Shown in pieces: positions 9,298 through 17,636 of a stretch of DNA of 37,510 nt. Position 1 is the stretch's first letter; every line of letters starts with the position of its first letter. The notes under the pieces were generated by a model, which worked only from the letters and a program-made list of their open reading frames with translations, had not been told where the DNA came from and did no database searches. The stretch is taken from NCBI GenBank assembly GCA_017630395.1, contig JAGBVI010000045.1, forward strand, positions 1 through 37,510, in the 5' to 3' direction. This DNA comes from Paludibacteraceae bacterium. Its GTDB lineage: Bacteria; Bacteroidota; Bacteroidia; Bacteroidales; Paludibacteraceae. The position numbers and the translations under genes are program-made.

Positions 9298-10377
9298 TTA
9301 GAAAATTAGTACCCAAACTGCCATTACGAGCATATTAATTAAACTTATTGGCATTAAAATTTTCCATTCTAATTTAAGTAGTTGATCGATTCTCAATCGT
9401 GGGAATGACCATCTAACCCATAAACTTAAGAAAACCAATGCAAATACTTTTGCGAAGAACCACAACCAAGAAGGAATATAATCCATGATTGAGTTAAATC
9501 CGCTTGCCCATTCTGCATTGATGTGGAATGGTTGCCATCCTCCTAAAAAGATAGTAGTAGCTATTCCTGCAATAATGAACATATTCAAGTACTCAGCTAA
9601 GTAGAAAAATCCAAATTGAATTCCAGAGTACTCTGTATGGTATCCGGCTGTCAATTCAGACTCAGCTTCCGGTAAATCGAACGGACCGCGGTTGGTTTCG
9701 GCATGTCCGGCTATTAAATAGATTACAAAAGCGATAAAAGCAGGGAGAGGAGCCTGGAAGATAAACCAAGCATCAGCTTGCTTTTCTACAATTGTAGATA
9801 ATTGCATTGAACCTGCCAAGATCACCATTGTTAATATAGAGATACTTGCAGATAATTCATAACTTACTAATTGGGCTCCACTACGCATAGCACCAATCAA
9901 GGTATATTTGTTATTACTAGCCCATCCTGCCAATAAAATTCCAACTACACCCAACGAAGATATAGCCAATAAGTAGAAAACACCTACATTGAAGTCAATT
10001 CCTTGTAGTCCTTTTCCGAATGGCAATGCACCGAAAGTACACAGAGAGCCGGTCAATACGATGAATGGAGCCAATTTGAACAAAACATTATCCGTCTTTG
10101 TGATGGCAATAATCTCTTTCAATAAGATCTTTACCATATCGGCTATACTTTGGAAAATTCCAAAAGGTCCAACACGATTAGGTCCGATACGACATTGGAA
10201 GAAGGCACAGACTTTTCGTTCAACGTAGATTAAAACCAATGCCAATACGCAATAAACAGCCAAGAAGGCAACGCCTATCAGCACATACTCTATCAATGAT
10301 ACCAACCAAGCCATTTCCGGCATAGCCGAAGTCAATCCTTCGTGTATCAAATTTACTAATTTATCTAATTCTAACAT
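9298..10377 (-). CDS. nuoH: NADH-quinone oxidoreductase subunit H
   Basis: 359 residues with eight or more membrane helices. Family motifs include [20 protein letters not shown] near residues 53-72, [20 protein letters not shown] near 233-252 and the C-terminal [15 protein letters not shown]. These acidic loops line the quinone chamber and couple electron transfer to proton movement. NuoH anchors the peripheral arm (NuoB/CD/I) to the membrane. It is located 18 bases after nuoCD. No NuoG gene lies between CD and H, where it sits in the 14-gene operons. Confidence 0.97.
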   Translation of the reverse strand: MLELDKLVNLIHEGLTSAMPEMAWLVSLIEYVLIGVAFLAVYCVLALVLIYVERKVCAFFQCRIGPNRVGPFGIFQSIADMVKILLKEIIAITKTDNVLFKLAPFIVLTGSLCTFGALPFGKGLQGIDFNVGVFYLLAISSLGVVGILLAGWASNNKYTLIGAMRSGAQLVSYELSASISILTMVILAGSMQLSTIVEKQADAWFIFQAPLPAFIAFVIYLIAGHAETNRGPFDLPEAESELTAGYHTEYSGIQFGFFYLAEYLNMFIIAGIATTIFLGGWQPFHINAEWASGFNSIMDYIPSWLWFFAKVFALVFLSLWVRWSFPRLRIDQLLKLEWKILMPISLINMLVMAVWVLIF

Positions 10378-10395
10378 GATCTTACTCTTTTGATA

Positions 10396-12024
10396 TTATC
10401 TGTCTGCACAAGGTATTACATAATCGAGAGAAGCTCCAATCATAATCAAATCGGCAATTTTCTCGTTTTTACACAATGGATCCAATGCGGATATTAGAGT
10501 CATACAAGGTGAGCGGAATTTAACGCGATAAGGATTCTTTTCTCCTGTGCTATTGATGTACACTCCAAAGTCTCCACGTGCATTTTCAACTCTTTGATAA
10601 TATTCTCCTGCAGGCAACTTGATGATAGCCGGAGTTTTAGCTTTGAAGTCTCCTTCCGGCAAGTTATTGATAAGTTGTTCGATGATGCGCAATGATTGCT
10701 CAATTTCATCCAAACGAATCAAATAACGATCCAAAGTTCCTCCTTCTGTACGTATAACCTCCTCAAAATCCAACTTGTCATAACCTGCGTATGGCTCGAT
10801 TTTTCTAACATCACATGACCAGCCGGAAGCTCGACCAACCGGTCCGGTTGTACCTAATGCCACTGCCTGTTCTTTTGTAAGGAAACCAATATTTTCCATA
10901 CGACCTCTTGCAATTGGATTGTAAGTAAACAGCGTATGATATTCCTTAATCATTTTACGCATATAAGGAATAAACTCTTTTACTTGGTCAACGAATTTTG
11001 GACTCACGTCGTTAGCAACGCCACCAATAACATTGTATCCTACCATCAAACGACCACCTCCTGTCTCTTCAAAGATATCCATGATTTTCTCACGATCTCT
11101 CATTCCGTAGATAAAGGCGGTGATTGAACCCATATCCATACAAGTACATCCCCAACCGAGTAGGTGAGAAGCAATTCTTGTCAACTCGTCAAATATAACA
11201 CGTACAGCTTGAGCGCGGGCAGGAACTTCCAATCCCATAGCCTTCTCAACGCATAAGCAGAAGGCATGACGATTCATTGTTCCGGACAAATAGTCCAAAC
11301 GTTCTGTCAACTGCAATATTTGAGGGTATGTTTTTGTTTCACACATCTTCTCGATTCCGCGGTGAATATATCCAAAGTTAGGGTCAACTTTGTTGATAAT
11401 TTCTCCGTCTAAAGAGACTCTTAAATGCAACACTCCGTGAGTTGCAGGGTGCTGAGGTCCGATATTGATGACATATTCCTGTTTTCCAAACAAAGGTTTG
11501 CTATTGGCAACCAAATCCCCATCTTTATTGACAGTCAATGTTGGAACATCCTCCATTGCTTCAATCGTTTGATTTTCCAATGGAACAGGATTTAGTTCAG
11601 GGTTAGAGTCATAATCTTTTCTAAAAGGATAACCATTCCAATCTTGACGAAGGAAGATTCTTCTCATATCCGGATGATTGATAAATCGGATGCCGAAGAA
11701 GTCATACACTTCACGTTCATACAAGTTGGCTGATTCCCATATATCACTAACGGTCGGAATGACCGGATTTTCTCTATTATCCGTAGTCGTTTTTAGTACC
11801 ACCATCGCATTTTTGTCCACTGACGATGAAATATGGTAGATAACTCCTAATGAGTCTTTATAATCCATACCTGTCAGATTGATCAAAAAATCGTAACCAT
11901 TTTCAAATAATTTTTTGGCTACATTTTTCAATTGTTCTACCGGAACATTGATGGTAGGGTATTGGCAATCTTCCACTGTAAGTGCCGAATTAACGGATGA
12001 AATTATATCATTAATCTTTTTCAT
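10396..12024 (-). CDS. nuoCD: NADH-quinone oxidoreductase fused subunit C/D
   Basis: 542 residues, a natural NuoC-NuoD fusion. The NuoC part (about 1-150) ends with EREVYDFFGIRFINHPDMRR and then DWNGYPFRKDY, its hallmark. A linker of about 30 residues leads to the NuoD part, which opens with GPQHPATHGVLHLRVSLDGE (about 189-208) and ends with the family terminus IPCADR. Together with NuoB it forms the quinone-reducing site next to cluster N2. The fusion is common in Bacteroidetes and some Proteobacteria. It follows nuoB by only 3 bases. Confidence 0.97.
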   Translation of the reverse strand: MKKINDIISSVNSALTVEDCQYPTINVPVEQLKNVAKKLFENGYDFLINLTGMDYKDSLGVIYHISSSVDKNAMVVLKTTTDNRENPVIPTVSDIWESANLYEREVYDFFGIRFINHPDMRRIFLRQDWNGYPFRKDYDSNPELNPVPLENQTIEAMEDVPTLTVNKDGDLVANSKPLFGKQEYVINIGPQHPATHGVLHLRVSLDGEIINKVDPNFGYIHRGIEKMCETKTYPQILQLTERLDYLSGTMNRHAFCLCVEKAMGLEVPARAQAVRVIFDELTRIASHLLGWGCTCMDMGSITAFIYGMRDREKIMDIFEETGGGRLMVGYNVIGGVANDVSPKFVDQVKEFIPYMRKMIKEYHTLFTYNPIARGRMENIGFLTKEQAVALGTTGPVGRASGWSCDVRKIEPYAGYDKLDFEEVIRTEGGTLDRYLIRLDEIEQSLRIIEQLINNLPEGDFKAKTPAIIKLPAGEYYQRVENARGDFGVYINSTGEKNPYRVKFRSPCMTLISALDPLCKNEKIADLIMIGASLDYVIPCADR

Positions 12025-12027
12025 TTC

Positions 12028-12663
12028 TTACTTGCTTTGAGTTGTGGATGATTCGTCTGATGTCTCTTTCTCCCTATTCGGTTTGTTAGGAAGTTTGAAG
12101 AAATTTTCTACTTTGATTTTTCTTTGTAGTTGCATCATACCATACAGCATAGCATCAGGACGAGGAGGGCATCCCGGTACATAGACATCTACAGGGATAA
12201 TTTGGTCCACACCTTTTACTACATGGTATGAATCAATAAACGGACCACCTGAAATGGCACAACCACCAACTGCAATCACGTACTTCGGTTCAGCCATTTG
12301 GTCATAAAGCCGTTTTAAAACCGGAGCCATTTTATGAACGATTGTTCCTGCTACGAAAATTACGTCGGCTTGACGAGGTGAATTTCGAGTTACCTCCCAT
12401 CCAAAACGAGCAAAGTCTGTTCTGGCAGCACCTACACACATAAATTCAATACCGCAACAACTCGTTGCAAATGTTAGAGGCCAAACAGAATTGGAGCGTC
12501 CCCAATTGATTATATCGTCTAACACCCCAACAACAACGTTTACGCCACCCTGACGAAGTTCTTCAACGTATTTCTCCAAATAAGCATTGTCTTTGAAGTC
12601 CTCCGTTTTCATGTTTTTAATGCTGATATCTTTTACTTCCATTCCAACGCTCCTTTCTTCCAT
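12028..12663 (-). CDS. nuoB: NADH-quinone oxidoreductase subunit B
   Basis: The four ligands of the [4Fe-4S] cluster N2 are visible in the 211-residue reading: tandem Cys69-Cys70 in [22 protein letters not shown], Cys135 in [10 protein letters not shown] and Cys165 in VPGCPPRPD. It passes electrons to quinone together with NuoD. The reading frame overlaps nuoA by 31 bases if the first ATG (12663) is used; an ATG at 12642 (MEVKDISI) would shorten the overlap to 10 bases and is equally plausible. The last ~20 residues are a charged, Ser/Thr-rich tail. Confidence 0.96.
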   Translation of the reverse strand: MEERSVGMEVKDISIKNMKTEDFKDNAYLEKYVEELRQGGVNVVVGVLDDIINWGRSNSVWPLTFATSCCGIEFMCVGAARTDFARFGWEVTRNSPRQADVIFVAGTIVHKMAPVLKRLYDQMAEPKYVIAVGGCAISGGPFIDSYHVVKGVDQIIPVDVYVPGCPPRPDAMLYGMMQLQRKIKVENFFKLPNKPNREKETSDESSTTQSK

Positions 12664-12986
12664 GCATAAACTAAACCAAGAATAAGAATGAATAAGAAGA
12701 ACAACACGCTAATTAATCCCATTGTGCCTAAATTCCTCATGATGGTTGCCCACGGGAAGAGTAGTACTGTTTCCACGTCAAACATCAAAAACAAGATGGC
12801 AAATAGGTAATAGCCGATGCGAAACTGCATCCATGAAGTTCCCCTTGTAGGAATACCGCACTCATACGGCTCTCCTTTTTGGGCATTGTTTGACTTTGGA
12901 GCCAACAACATCCCAATAAGTATTGCTGCAACAACCATGATTATGGCCGTTAACAATACTACAATGAAAATTTCACTTGAACTCAT
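12633..12986 (-). CDS. nuoA: NADH-quinone oxidoreductase subunit A
   Basis: 117 residues with three membrane helices. The loop after helix 1 carries [20 protein letters not shown], and helix 2 has [15 protein letters not shown], the family signature with its conserved Asp and Glu. NuoA is the first gene of the operon and is a membrane-arm subunit near the quinone site. Upstream lies an AT-rich gap in which I found no exact TAnnTTTG box close to the start, so its promoter is undetermined. The terminator at 13096-13131 lies just upstream and would insulate nuoA from the small upstream gene. Confidence 0.96.
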   Translation of the reverse strand: MSSSEIFIVVLLTAIIMVVAAILIGMLLAPKSNNAQKGEPYECGIPTRGTSWMQFRIGYYLFAILFLMFDVETVLLFPWATIMRNLGTMGLISVLFFLFILILGLVYAWKKGALEWK

Positions 12987-13095
12987 TTTTTATGGTTATT
13001 ATTTAATTATTATTTTTTTGTTTCTATTTTTATTCAACGATTTTATAAATAGCTAATTACAACCAATATTTTACTATTTAGTCGCCGAGAAAAAT

Positions 13096-13131
13096 AAAAA
13101 AAAGTTGCACCGATTTTAATTTCGATACAAC
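13096..13131 (-). terminator. Intrinsic terminator after the 26-codon gene
   Basis: On the minus strand GTTGTATCGA pairs with TCGGTGCAAC (10 pairs, two of them G-U) around an 8-base loop, followed directly by a run of eight or nine U. It starts 3 bases after the stop codon of the small gene at 13134-13214 and lies upstream of nuoA. Confidence 0.75.
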
Positions 13132-13133
13132 CT

Positions 13134-13214
13134 CTATTTAATTGATACCTCACCCATTAAACAAGCCAAAATGGATTGCTTTTTCTCTTGCTTATGGCGA
13201 ATATCTATTAACAT
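13134..13214 (-). CDS. Candidate small protein gene (26 codons), function unknown
   Basis: The reading frame encodes MLIDIRHKQEKKQSILA followed by CLMGEVSIK. I do not recognise it. Support for a real gene is its context. A purine-rich AAAAAAGGAAAAGAAAAT segment lies right before the ATG. A promoter pair lies upstream: -33 box at 13272-13276, 19-base spacer, -7-like CAAATTTG at 13245-13252. A strong intrinsic terminator begins 3 bases after the stop codon. The whole transcription unit would be about 140 bases, separate from nuoA. The peptide is charged at the N-terminal half and has no membrane segment. It could also be a leader or a small RNA whose coding is accidental. Confidence 0.4.
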   Translation of the reverse strand: MLIDIRHKQEKKQSILACLMGEVSIK

Positions 13215-13244
13215 ATTTTCTTTTCCTTTTTTCTATTTTTTACG

Positions 13245-13276
13245 CAAATTTGAAAAAGTTATTTGATTCTGCAAAA
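13245..13276 (-). promoter_or_regulatory. Candidate promoter of the 26-codon gene
   Basis: On the minus strand TTTTG (13272-13276) is followed after 19 bases by CAAATTTG (13245-13252), one base off TAnnTTTG. The predicted start of transcription is about 25 bases ahead of the ATG at 13214. Confidence 0.4.
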
Positions 13277-13565
13277 TAAATTCAGCCAATTTTTATAACA
13301 TATTTTGACATTTTGAAAGTTGTGTTGTGTGAATTTATCTGATTTTTTTTTAAATTATTTTCAAAATGTGTGAATATTAATTATTAGAGTGTTAAAATGA
13401 TAGTAAAATTACTTGTTAACCTCTTTTTTTGATTATTTAAAGTTTTTTTCAACAACCAGATTTTAAAGTGTGAGTATAAGAAACTGTTTAAATTTTATTA
13501 TTAAATTGTTTCTGAGTTTTATAAAGTACTATTTCAAACAATAAAAATATTGATTAAAATGTCTA
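13277..13565. other. AT-rich intergenic stretch, nothing recognised
   Basis: Very AT-rich sequence between the small upstream gene and repeat copy 2. No reading frame, strong hairpin or convincing promoter was seen. Confidence 0.5.
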
Positions 13566-13961
13566 AGAAGTTGTTTAAATTTTATTTCGAGCATATTTGA
13601 GAAAGATTTTTAAATCTATTTTTAATCTTCTTTTGCAGAAAATAGTGGACTATTATCAAAAAAGGAGAATAAAAATAGGTTTAAGGTGAGTACTATAAAT
13701 TCACCGTTTAAAATTTAAAAAGTGTAAATCGCAGATTGATAAACTTTTCGGTAATTTTTGATTTCTTTTGGCAAATTGCTGCATGTCAGTCTGTCATAGT
13801 GCTTGCACTGCTTCCTTCTTTCGCACAGCAATTTACTCGAAATAAATTCAAAAATTCCACGAAATGAATTTATAGAACCCACCTAAAAGAATCTCAAAGA
13901 TGCCGAAAATAAGAGAGTGAAACTCTAAAATAATTTTTTTAATAAAATTTAAACAACTTCT
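13566..13961 (+). repeat. MITE-like repeat, copy 2 (full length, 396 bp)
   Basis: The left end AGAAGTTGTTTAAATTTTAT (13566-13585) and the right end (13942-13961) are perfect 20-base inverted repeats. Inside, a second inverted pair of AGGTGAGTACTATAAATTC type lies near 13683-13702 and 13865-13884. No open reading frame is present, so it cannot encode its own transposase. Homologous copies are at 1-182, 24011-24405, 36685-36832 and from 37375. No clear target-site duplication is visible. Confidence 0.92.
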
Positions 13962-14100
13962 AAGTCTCTAATATCAAAACCTAGTATATCAACATCAATA
14001 TAACGGATTACATTTTTATCATATAGATGTAGTAAAACCGAATAAAATAGCAGCTATGCAAAAGAATTGATGTATTTGGTGAAATTTAAACTCAATCAAA

Positions 14101-14132
14101 TTTAGAGAAGTAGAGTTTTTATTGTATCTTTG
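14101..14132 (+). promoter_or_regulatory. Candidate promoter of the aspartokinase gene
   Basis: TATCTTTG at 14125-14132 matches TAnnTTTG exactly, with TTTA at 14101-14104 in the -33 position after a 20-base spacer. The gene starts 28 bases after the -7 box. Confidence 0.6.
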
Positions 14133-14160
14133 TGTCGCAAATTGTAAATAATATAATAAG

Positions 14161-15543
14161 ATGTTAACTGTTGAGAAAATTGGAGGAACCTCCATGTCGC
14201 AGTTCAAGGATGTCTTGAACAATATCATTATTGGTAATAGAAGTGGTGCAGATTTGTACAATCGCATTTTTGTTGTTTCTGCATATAATAACGTGACTAA
14301 CTGGTTGCTTGAGCATAAAAAGACCGGTGCTCCCGGTATTTATGTTAAATTCTTAAACGATGAGAATTATGCAGAAGCATTGGATGAGTTGTGTTTGAAA
14401 TTAATCGCTTTGAACCGCAATTATGAGGAGATCAAGTTAGATCAAAAAGTGGCGGATGAGTTTATTATTAATCGTATTGAAAAGGCTAAAAACTATCTTC
14501 GTGCTATGCATAGTGTTGTTGCATCAGGATATGTAGATCGTAACGACCTTTATTTAGCGGCTCGTGAAATTCTTTCTTCAATAGGTGAGGCTCATTCTGC
14601 ATTTAATTCTGTAAATATCATCAAAAATAATGGTATAGATGCTACTTTTATAGATTTATGTGGATTTGATGATTCAGAAGCTCTTACTATTGATGAGCGA
14701 ATTCACAAAGCTTTCCAAGGAGTTGACTTTTCTAAAACTTTGTGCGTCGCTACCGGTTATACTAAAGGTATAGAAGGCATTATGAGGGCTTTTGATAGAG
14801 GATATTCTGAGGTTACTTTTTCTAAAATTGCGGTTGATGTTAAGGCGAATGAAGCTGTAATTCATAAAGAGTTTCATCTCTCTTCTGCAGATCCTAATTT
14901 GGTGGGAGCAGCTAACTCTATTCCGGTTGGATTTACCAACTTTATGGTGGCAGACCAGTTAGCTGATGTGGGTATGGAGGCAATTCACCCCAAAGCTTCC
15001 AAGCCATTGGAATTAGCGGGCATTAATATTCGCATCAAAAATACTTTTGAACCTGAACATCCTGGTACTTTGATTTCTAAAGATTATGTGGCTAAAGAAT
15101 CGAGAATTGAAATTGTTTCGGGTACAGATAAAGTTTTAGCGGTTGAAGTTCACGATCCTATGATGGTGGGTGAAGTTGGGTTTGACTTAAGAATCATGAA
15201 GGTGTTTGAAAAGCATGGTGTAAGTTATATTTTGAAATCTACTAATGCTAATAGTATTACCATGGTTATTTGGGATAAGCCTAAATCTGCTGGTTTAATT
15301 AAGGAGTTAAAGAATGTCTTCTATCAAGTGACTGTTAAAGAGGTTGCATTGGTTTGTTGTATGGGTACTAACATTGCTCATCCGGGATTCTTGTATAAGG
15401 CTGCAAAAGCTTTGTGTGATAATCATATCAATATTGAGTGTTTTGCTCAATCTTTACGTCAAGTTAATATGCAATTTGTAATTTGCAGAGAAGGGTATTC
15501 TGATGCTATTAAAGCTCTTAATAGTGCTCTTTGTATCGAATAG
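14161..15543 (+). CDS. Aspartate kinase, ectoine-type (Ask_Ect-like) subfamily
   Basis: 460 residues. It phosphorylates L-aspartate to aspartyl-4-phosphate, the first step toward lysine, threonine, methionine and, in some bacteria, ectoine. It opens with VEKIGGTSMSQF, the aspartokinase ATP/aspartate motif in the variant typical of Ask_Ect enzymes. Other segments match that subfamily as I remember it: VSAYNNVTNWLLEHKKTGAPG near 40-60, SLGEAHSAFN-like SIGEAHSAFN near 142, RGYSEVTFSKIAV and KEFHLSSADPNLVG near 220-250, and FEPEHPGTLISKDYV near 298. Two ACT-type regulatory regions follow (about 325-400 and 400-460), ending in RQVNMQFVI. It is a lone gene with its own promoter; no ectABC genes are in view. 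It probably serves general amino-acid synthesis. Confidence 0.88.
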   Translation: MLTVEKIGGTSMSQFKDVLNNIIIGNRSGADLYNRIFVVSAYNNVTNWLLEHKKTGAPGIYVKFLNDENYAEALDELCLKLIALNRNYEEIKLDQKVADEFIINRIEKAKNYLRAMHSVVASGYVDRNDLYLAAREILSSIGEAHSAFNSVNIIKNNGIDATFIDLCGFDDSEALTIDERIHKAFQGVDFSKTLCVATGYTKGIEGIMRAFDRGYSEVTFSKIAVDVKANEAVIHKEFHLSSADPNLVGAANSIPVGFTNFMVADQLADVGMEAIHPKASKPLELAGINIRIKNTFEPEHPGTLISKDYVAKESRIEIVSGTDKVLAVEVHDPMMVGEVGFDLRIMKVFEKHGVSYILKSTNANSITMVIWDKPKSAGLIKELKNVFYQVTVKEVALVCCMGTNIAHPGFLYKAAKALCDNHINIECFAQSLRQVNMQFVICREGYSDAIKALNSALCIE

Positions 15544-15650
15544 TCTTAGGCTTTGTAAAACTTAATTTTTGATGTTGAAAATTTTATAGAATTCATCTTT
15601 GGATTAAGTTGATTAATTATTTTTCTATTGTTGGAAAACCGTATATATTA

Positions 15651-15697
15651 GGCTACTTTTGAATTGTATTTTTTTAAGTACGAAATCAAAAGTAGCC
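15651..15697. terminator. Bidirectional terminator between aspartokinase and sod genes
   Basis: GGCTACTTTTGA (15651-15662) and TCAAAAGTAGCC (15686-15697) are perfect 12-base inverted repeats around a 23-base loop, followed by a T-rich stretch. It lies between two converging genes. Confidence 0.7.
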
Positions 15698-15719
15698 TTT
15701 ATATTTTATTCTACTTTTA

Positions 15720-16313
15720 TCAATTGGTTATGTAGCGTTTTTCTACGATTCGCCAATCTACGATATTCCATAAACTGCTAAGATGTTTCTTGCGATCGTT
15801 TTGATAATCGAGATAATAGGCGTGCTCCCATACGTCAAATGTTAACAATGGTATTTTCCCATCTGTCAATGGTGAGTCTCCATTTTTTGTTTGCAGAATC
15901 TCAAGAAATCCATCTTTGTTTTGGCATAGCCATACCCATCCTGAACCAAACAGTGAGACCCCTTGAGCTACAAACGTTTCTTGGAAAGCTTCTATTGTTT
16001 CCCATTGGTCGCAAATTGCTTTGTAAAGTGCAGAATCAGGTGATGGCCCATTCCCTCCTTTCGGTGAAAAAGAGAAGAAGTAGAAGTTGTGATTCCATAC
16101 TTGAGCTGCGTTGTTGTATAGAGCTCCTTCGGCATTCAGTAGGATGTCTGTCATTGTGTGATAATTGCTATACTTTTCGTCCTCCAACAATTTATTTGTA
16201 TTGTTAATGTAGGTTTGAAGGTGTTTCCCGTGATGAAACTTTAATGTTTTTGCTGAGATATAAGGTTCCAGTGCATTGGGAGAGTAGGGTAGATCCGTTA
16301 ATGTTATCTTCAT
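15720..16313 (-). CDS. sodB: Superoxide dismutase, Fe-type (Fe/Mn family)
   Basis: 197 residues, the usual length. It converts superoxide to oxygen and hydrogen peroxide in the cytoplasm, a key defence for an anaerobe. The metal ligands are His27 (in KFHHGKH), His75 (in QVWNHNFY), Asp160 and His164 (in FDVWEHAYY). Gln71 in NNAAQVWNH is the second-sphere glutamine position typical of iron enzymes, whereas Mn enzymes usually have a Gly there and Gln elsewhere. Some Bacteroidetes homologues work with either metal, so cambialistic use cannot be excluded. It is transcribed alone, converging with the aspartokinase gene. Confidence 0.95.
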   Translation of the reverse strand: MKITLTDLPYSPNALEPYISAKTLKFHHGKHLQTYINNTNKLLEDEKYSNYHTMTDILLNAEGALYNNAAQVWNHNFYFFSFSPKGGNGPSPDSALYKAICDQWETIEAFQETFVAQGVSLFGSGWVWLCQNKDGFLEILQTKNGDSPLTDGKIPLLTFDVWEHAYYLDYQNDRKKHLSSLWNIVDWRIVEKRYITN

Positions 16314-16473
16314 ATTTATATATTTATTATGGTTTCATTTAATATAACATCATTTCTTTCCAATTGTTTATTATAAAATTGTTTCTTCTACATAGGGTTA
16401 TAAAGATTAGTAGATGAGGTGTTTTTTTTAGGGGGATATATAACCTATATGATTATCTATTAATGACTACACT

Positions 16474-16518
16474 AAAAAAAAATCGGGTGTACTACAATTA
16501 GTACACCCGATTTTTTTT
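16474..16518 (-). terminator. Intrinsic terminator of tonB
   Basis: Perfect inverted repeat TCGGGTGTACT / AGTACACCCGA (16483-16493 and 16500-16510) with A8-9 and T8 on its two sides. It lies 22 bases after the tonB stop codon and would stop transcription in both directions. Confidence 0.9.
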
Positions 16519-16540
16519 ATTTTGAGAGATTAACTCTTTC

Positions 16541-17221
16541 TTATTTAAATTTAAACATTACAGGAAGAGTAAATCTTGAACGTACAGTTTTACCACGTTG
16601 TTCTGCAGGAACCCATTTAGGCATCTTTTTTACAACGCGGATGGCCTCTTCGTCTAGGATAGGATCCACACCGCGAGTAACCTTAACGTCTTGGATTGAA
16701 CCATCTCTATTTACAACGAATTGAACGAACACGCGCCCTTGTACATTGTTGTCAATTGCAATTTGAGGGTAAACCAACTCTTTTCTCAAGAACTCCATTA
16801 ATTTTGCGTTACCGCCAGGGAAACTTGCCATTTTTTCAACCACTTGGAAGATTTCCTCTTCTGCTTCCTCTTCTTCTTGAACATCCATTGGAGTAAATTC
16901 AATAGCCTCTTCTGTTGATTGTTCTTGAATATCAACTGTAGTAGTTGTTTCAACCTCATCACTTACCACTTTCAACACTTGTTGTACCACCTCTTTAGGT
17001 TTTTCAATCTTTTCAGGAGGAGTCTCGATTTGAGTGGTTTGAGGAATAATCAAATCCTCACTTTGATTAATGAATGTGTCTTCAACTTCATGGACTGTTA
17101 CCTCTGTGTTTGTCCATTCAAAACAAATGTAAGTGAATCCGAATGCAAGAACGAATCCAATCAAAATAAACATTGAACGTTTATTTTCTAAGTCTGCCTT
17201 AGGAGATTTTTTTATTTCCAT
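16541..17221 (-). CDS. tonB: TonB family energy-transducing protein
   Basis: 226 residues. There is one N-terminal membrane anchor (about residues 18-34, FILIGFVLAFGFTYICF), a Glu/Thr/Pro-rich periplasmic linker with an acidic run (EEEEAEEE near 116-123), and a C-terminal TonB domain (about 130-226). The domain starts with FPGGNAKLMEFL and contains YPQIA, GRVFVQFVVNRDGSIQDVKV and ending VMFKFK. The protein carries energy from the inner-membrane ExbBD motor to TonB-dependent outer-membrane receptors such as SusC-type transporters. No exbB or exbD is adjacent. A -7-like TACATTTG box lies 50 bases upstream (17271-17278), and a strong terminator follows, so it is a single-gene unit. Confidence 0.93.
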   Translation of the reverse strand: MEIKKSPKADLENKRSMFILIGFVLAFGFTYICFEWTNTEVTVHEVEDTFINQSEDLIIPQTTQIETPPEKIEKPKEVVQQVLKVVSDEVETTTTVDIQEQSTEEAIEFTPMDVQEEEEAEEEIFQVVEKMASFPGGNAKLMEFLRKELVYPQIAIDNNVQGRVFVQFVVNRDGSIQDVKVTRGVDPILDEEAIRVVKKMPKWVPAEQRGKTVRSRFTLPVMFKFK

Positions 17222-17270
17222 CTCTTAATGATATTTTTGAATAATTATACTTTTACTTGTTTTCTGAACG

Positions 17271-17278
17271 CAAATGTA
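17271..17278 (-). promoter_or_regulatory. Candidate -7 promoter box of tonB
   Basis: TACATTTG on the minus strand matches TAnnTTTG exactly, 50 bases upstream of the tonB start codon. The -33 box is not clear. Confidence 0.5.
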
Positions 17279-17636
17279 ACATAAAATTTTTGAAGTTGCT
17301 TGTATTTTTCTCTTTTTTTTCTTTCTATAAACAATAATTTCTTATTTCAATTGTATCAATCAATTTGAAAATATTGTTTAAGAATCTGTTTTAGTTTTTA
17401 TTTATGTTGTTTTAGACAATTTGGCAGGTATTGTAAATACTTAAATTAAAGCAATATAATAAGAAAACGTGTTCGCACCTTAGGTACGAACACGCACTTA
17501 TACTATCTGTAATTACGCTTTTTTTATTTTAAACAGTGAATTTATAGAACTTACCTAAAATTAATATAAGCATAAATTGAGGTAATGATGAATATTTAGT
17601 ATTTATTCATTCAAAAATGAATTTATAGAATCCTCT
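17279..17636. other. Intergenic stretch with repeat fragments
   Basis: No gene is seen. About 17519-17558 resembles an internal part of the MITE-like repeat (compare positions 31-66), including AACAGTGAATTTATAGAACT. A second GAATTTATAGAA lies at about 17620-17631, right before the stop codon of the next gene. The strong hairpin at 17468-17494 is listed separately. The rest is AT-rich and featureless. Confidence 0.5.
17459..17494 (-). terminator. Probable terminator of the rimM-to-M49 transcript
   Basis: CGTGTTCGCACC and GGTACGAACACG (17468-17479 and 17483-17494) form a 12-base stem with one mismatch and a 3-base loop. On the minus strand it is followed by TTTTCTTATTA. It lies about 140 bases past the M49 peptidase stop codon. 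Confidence 0.55.
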
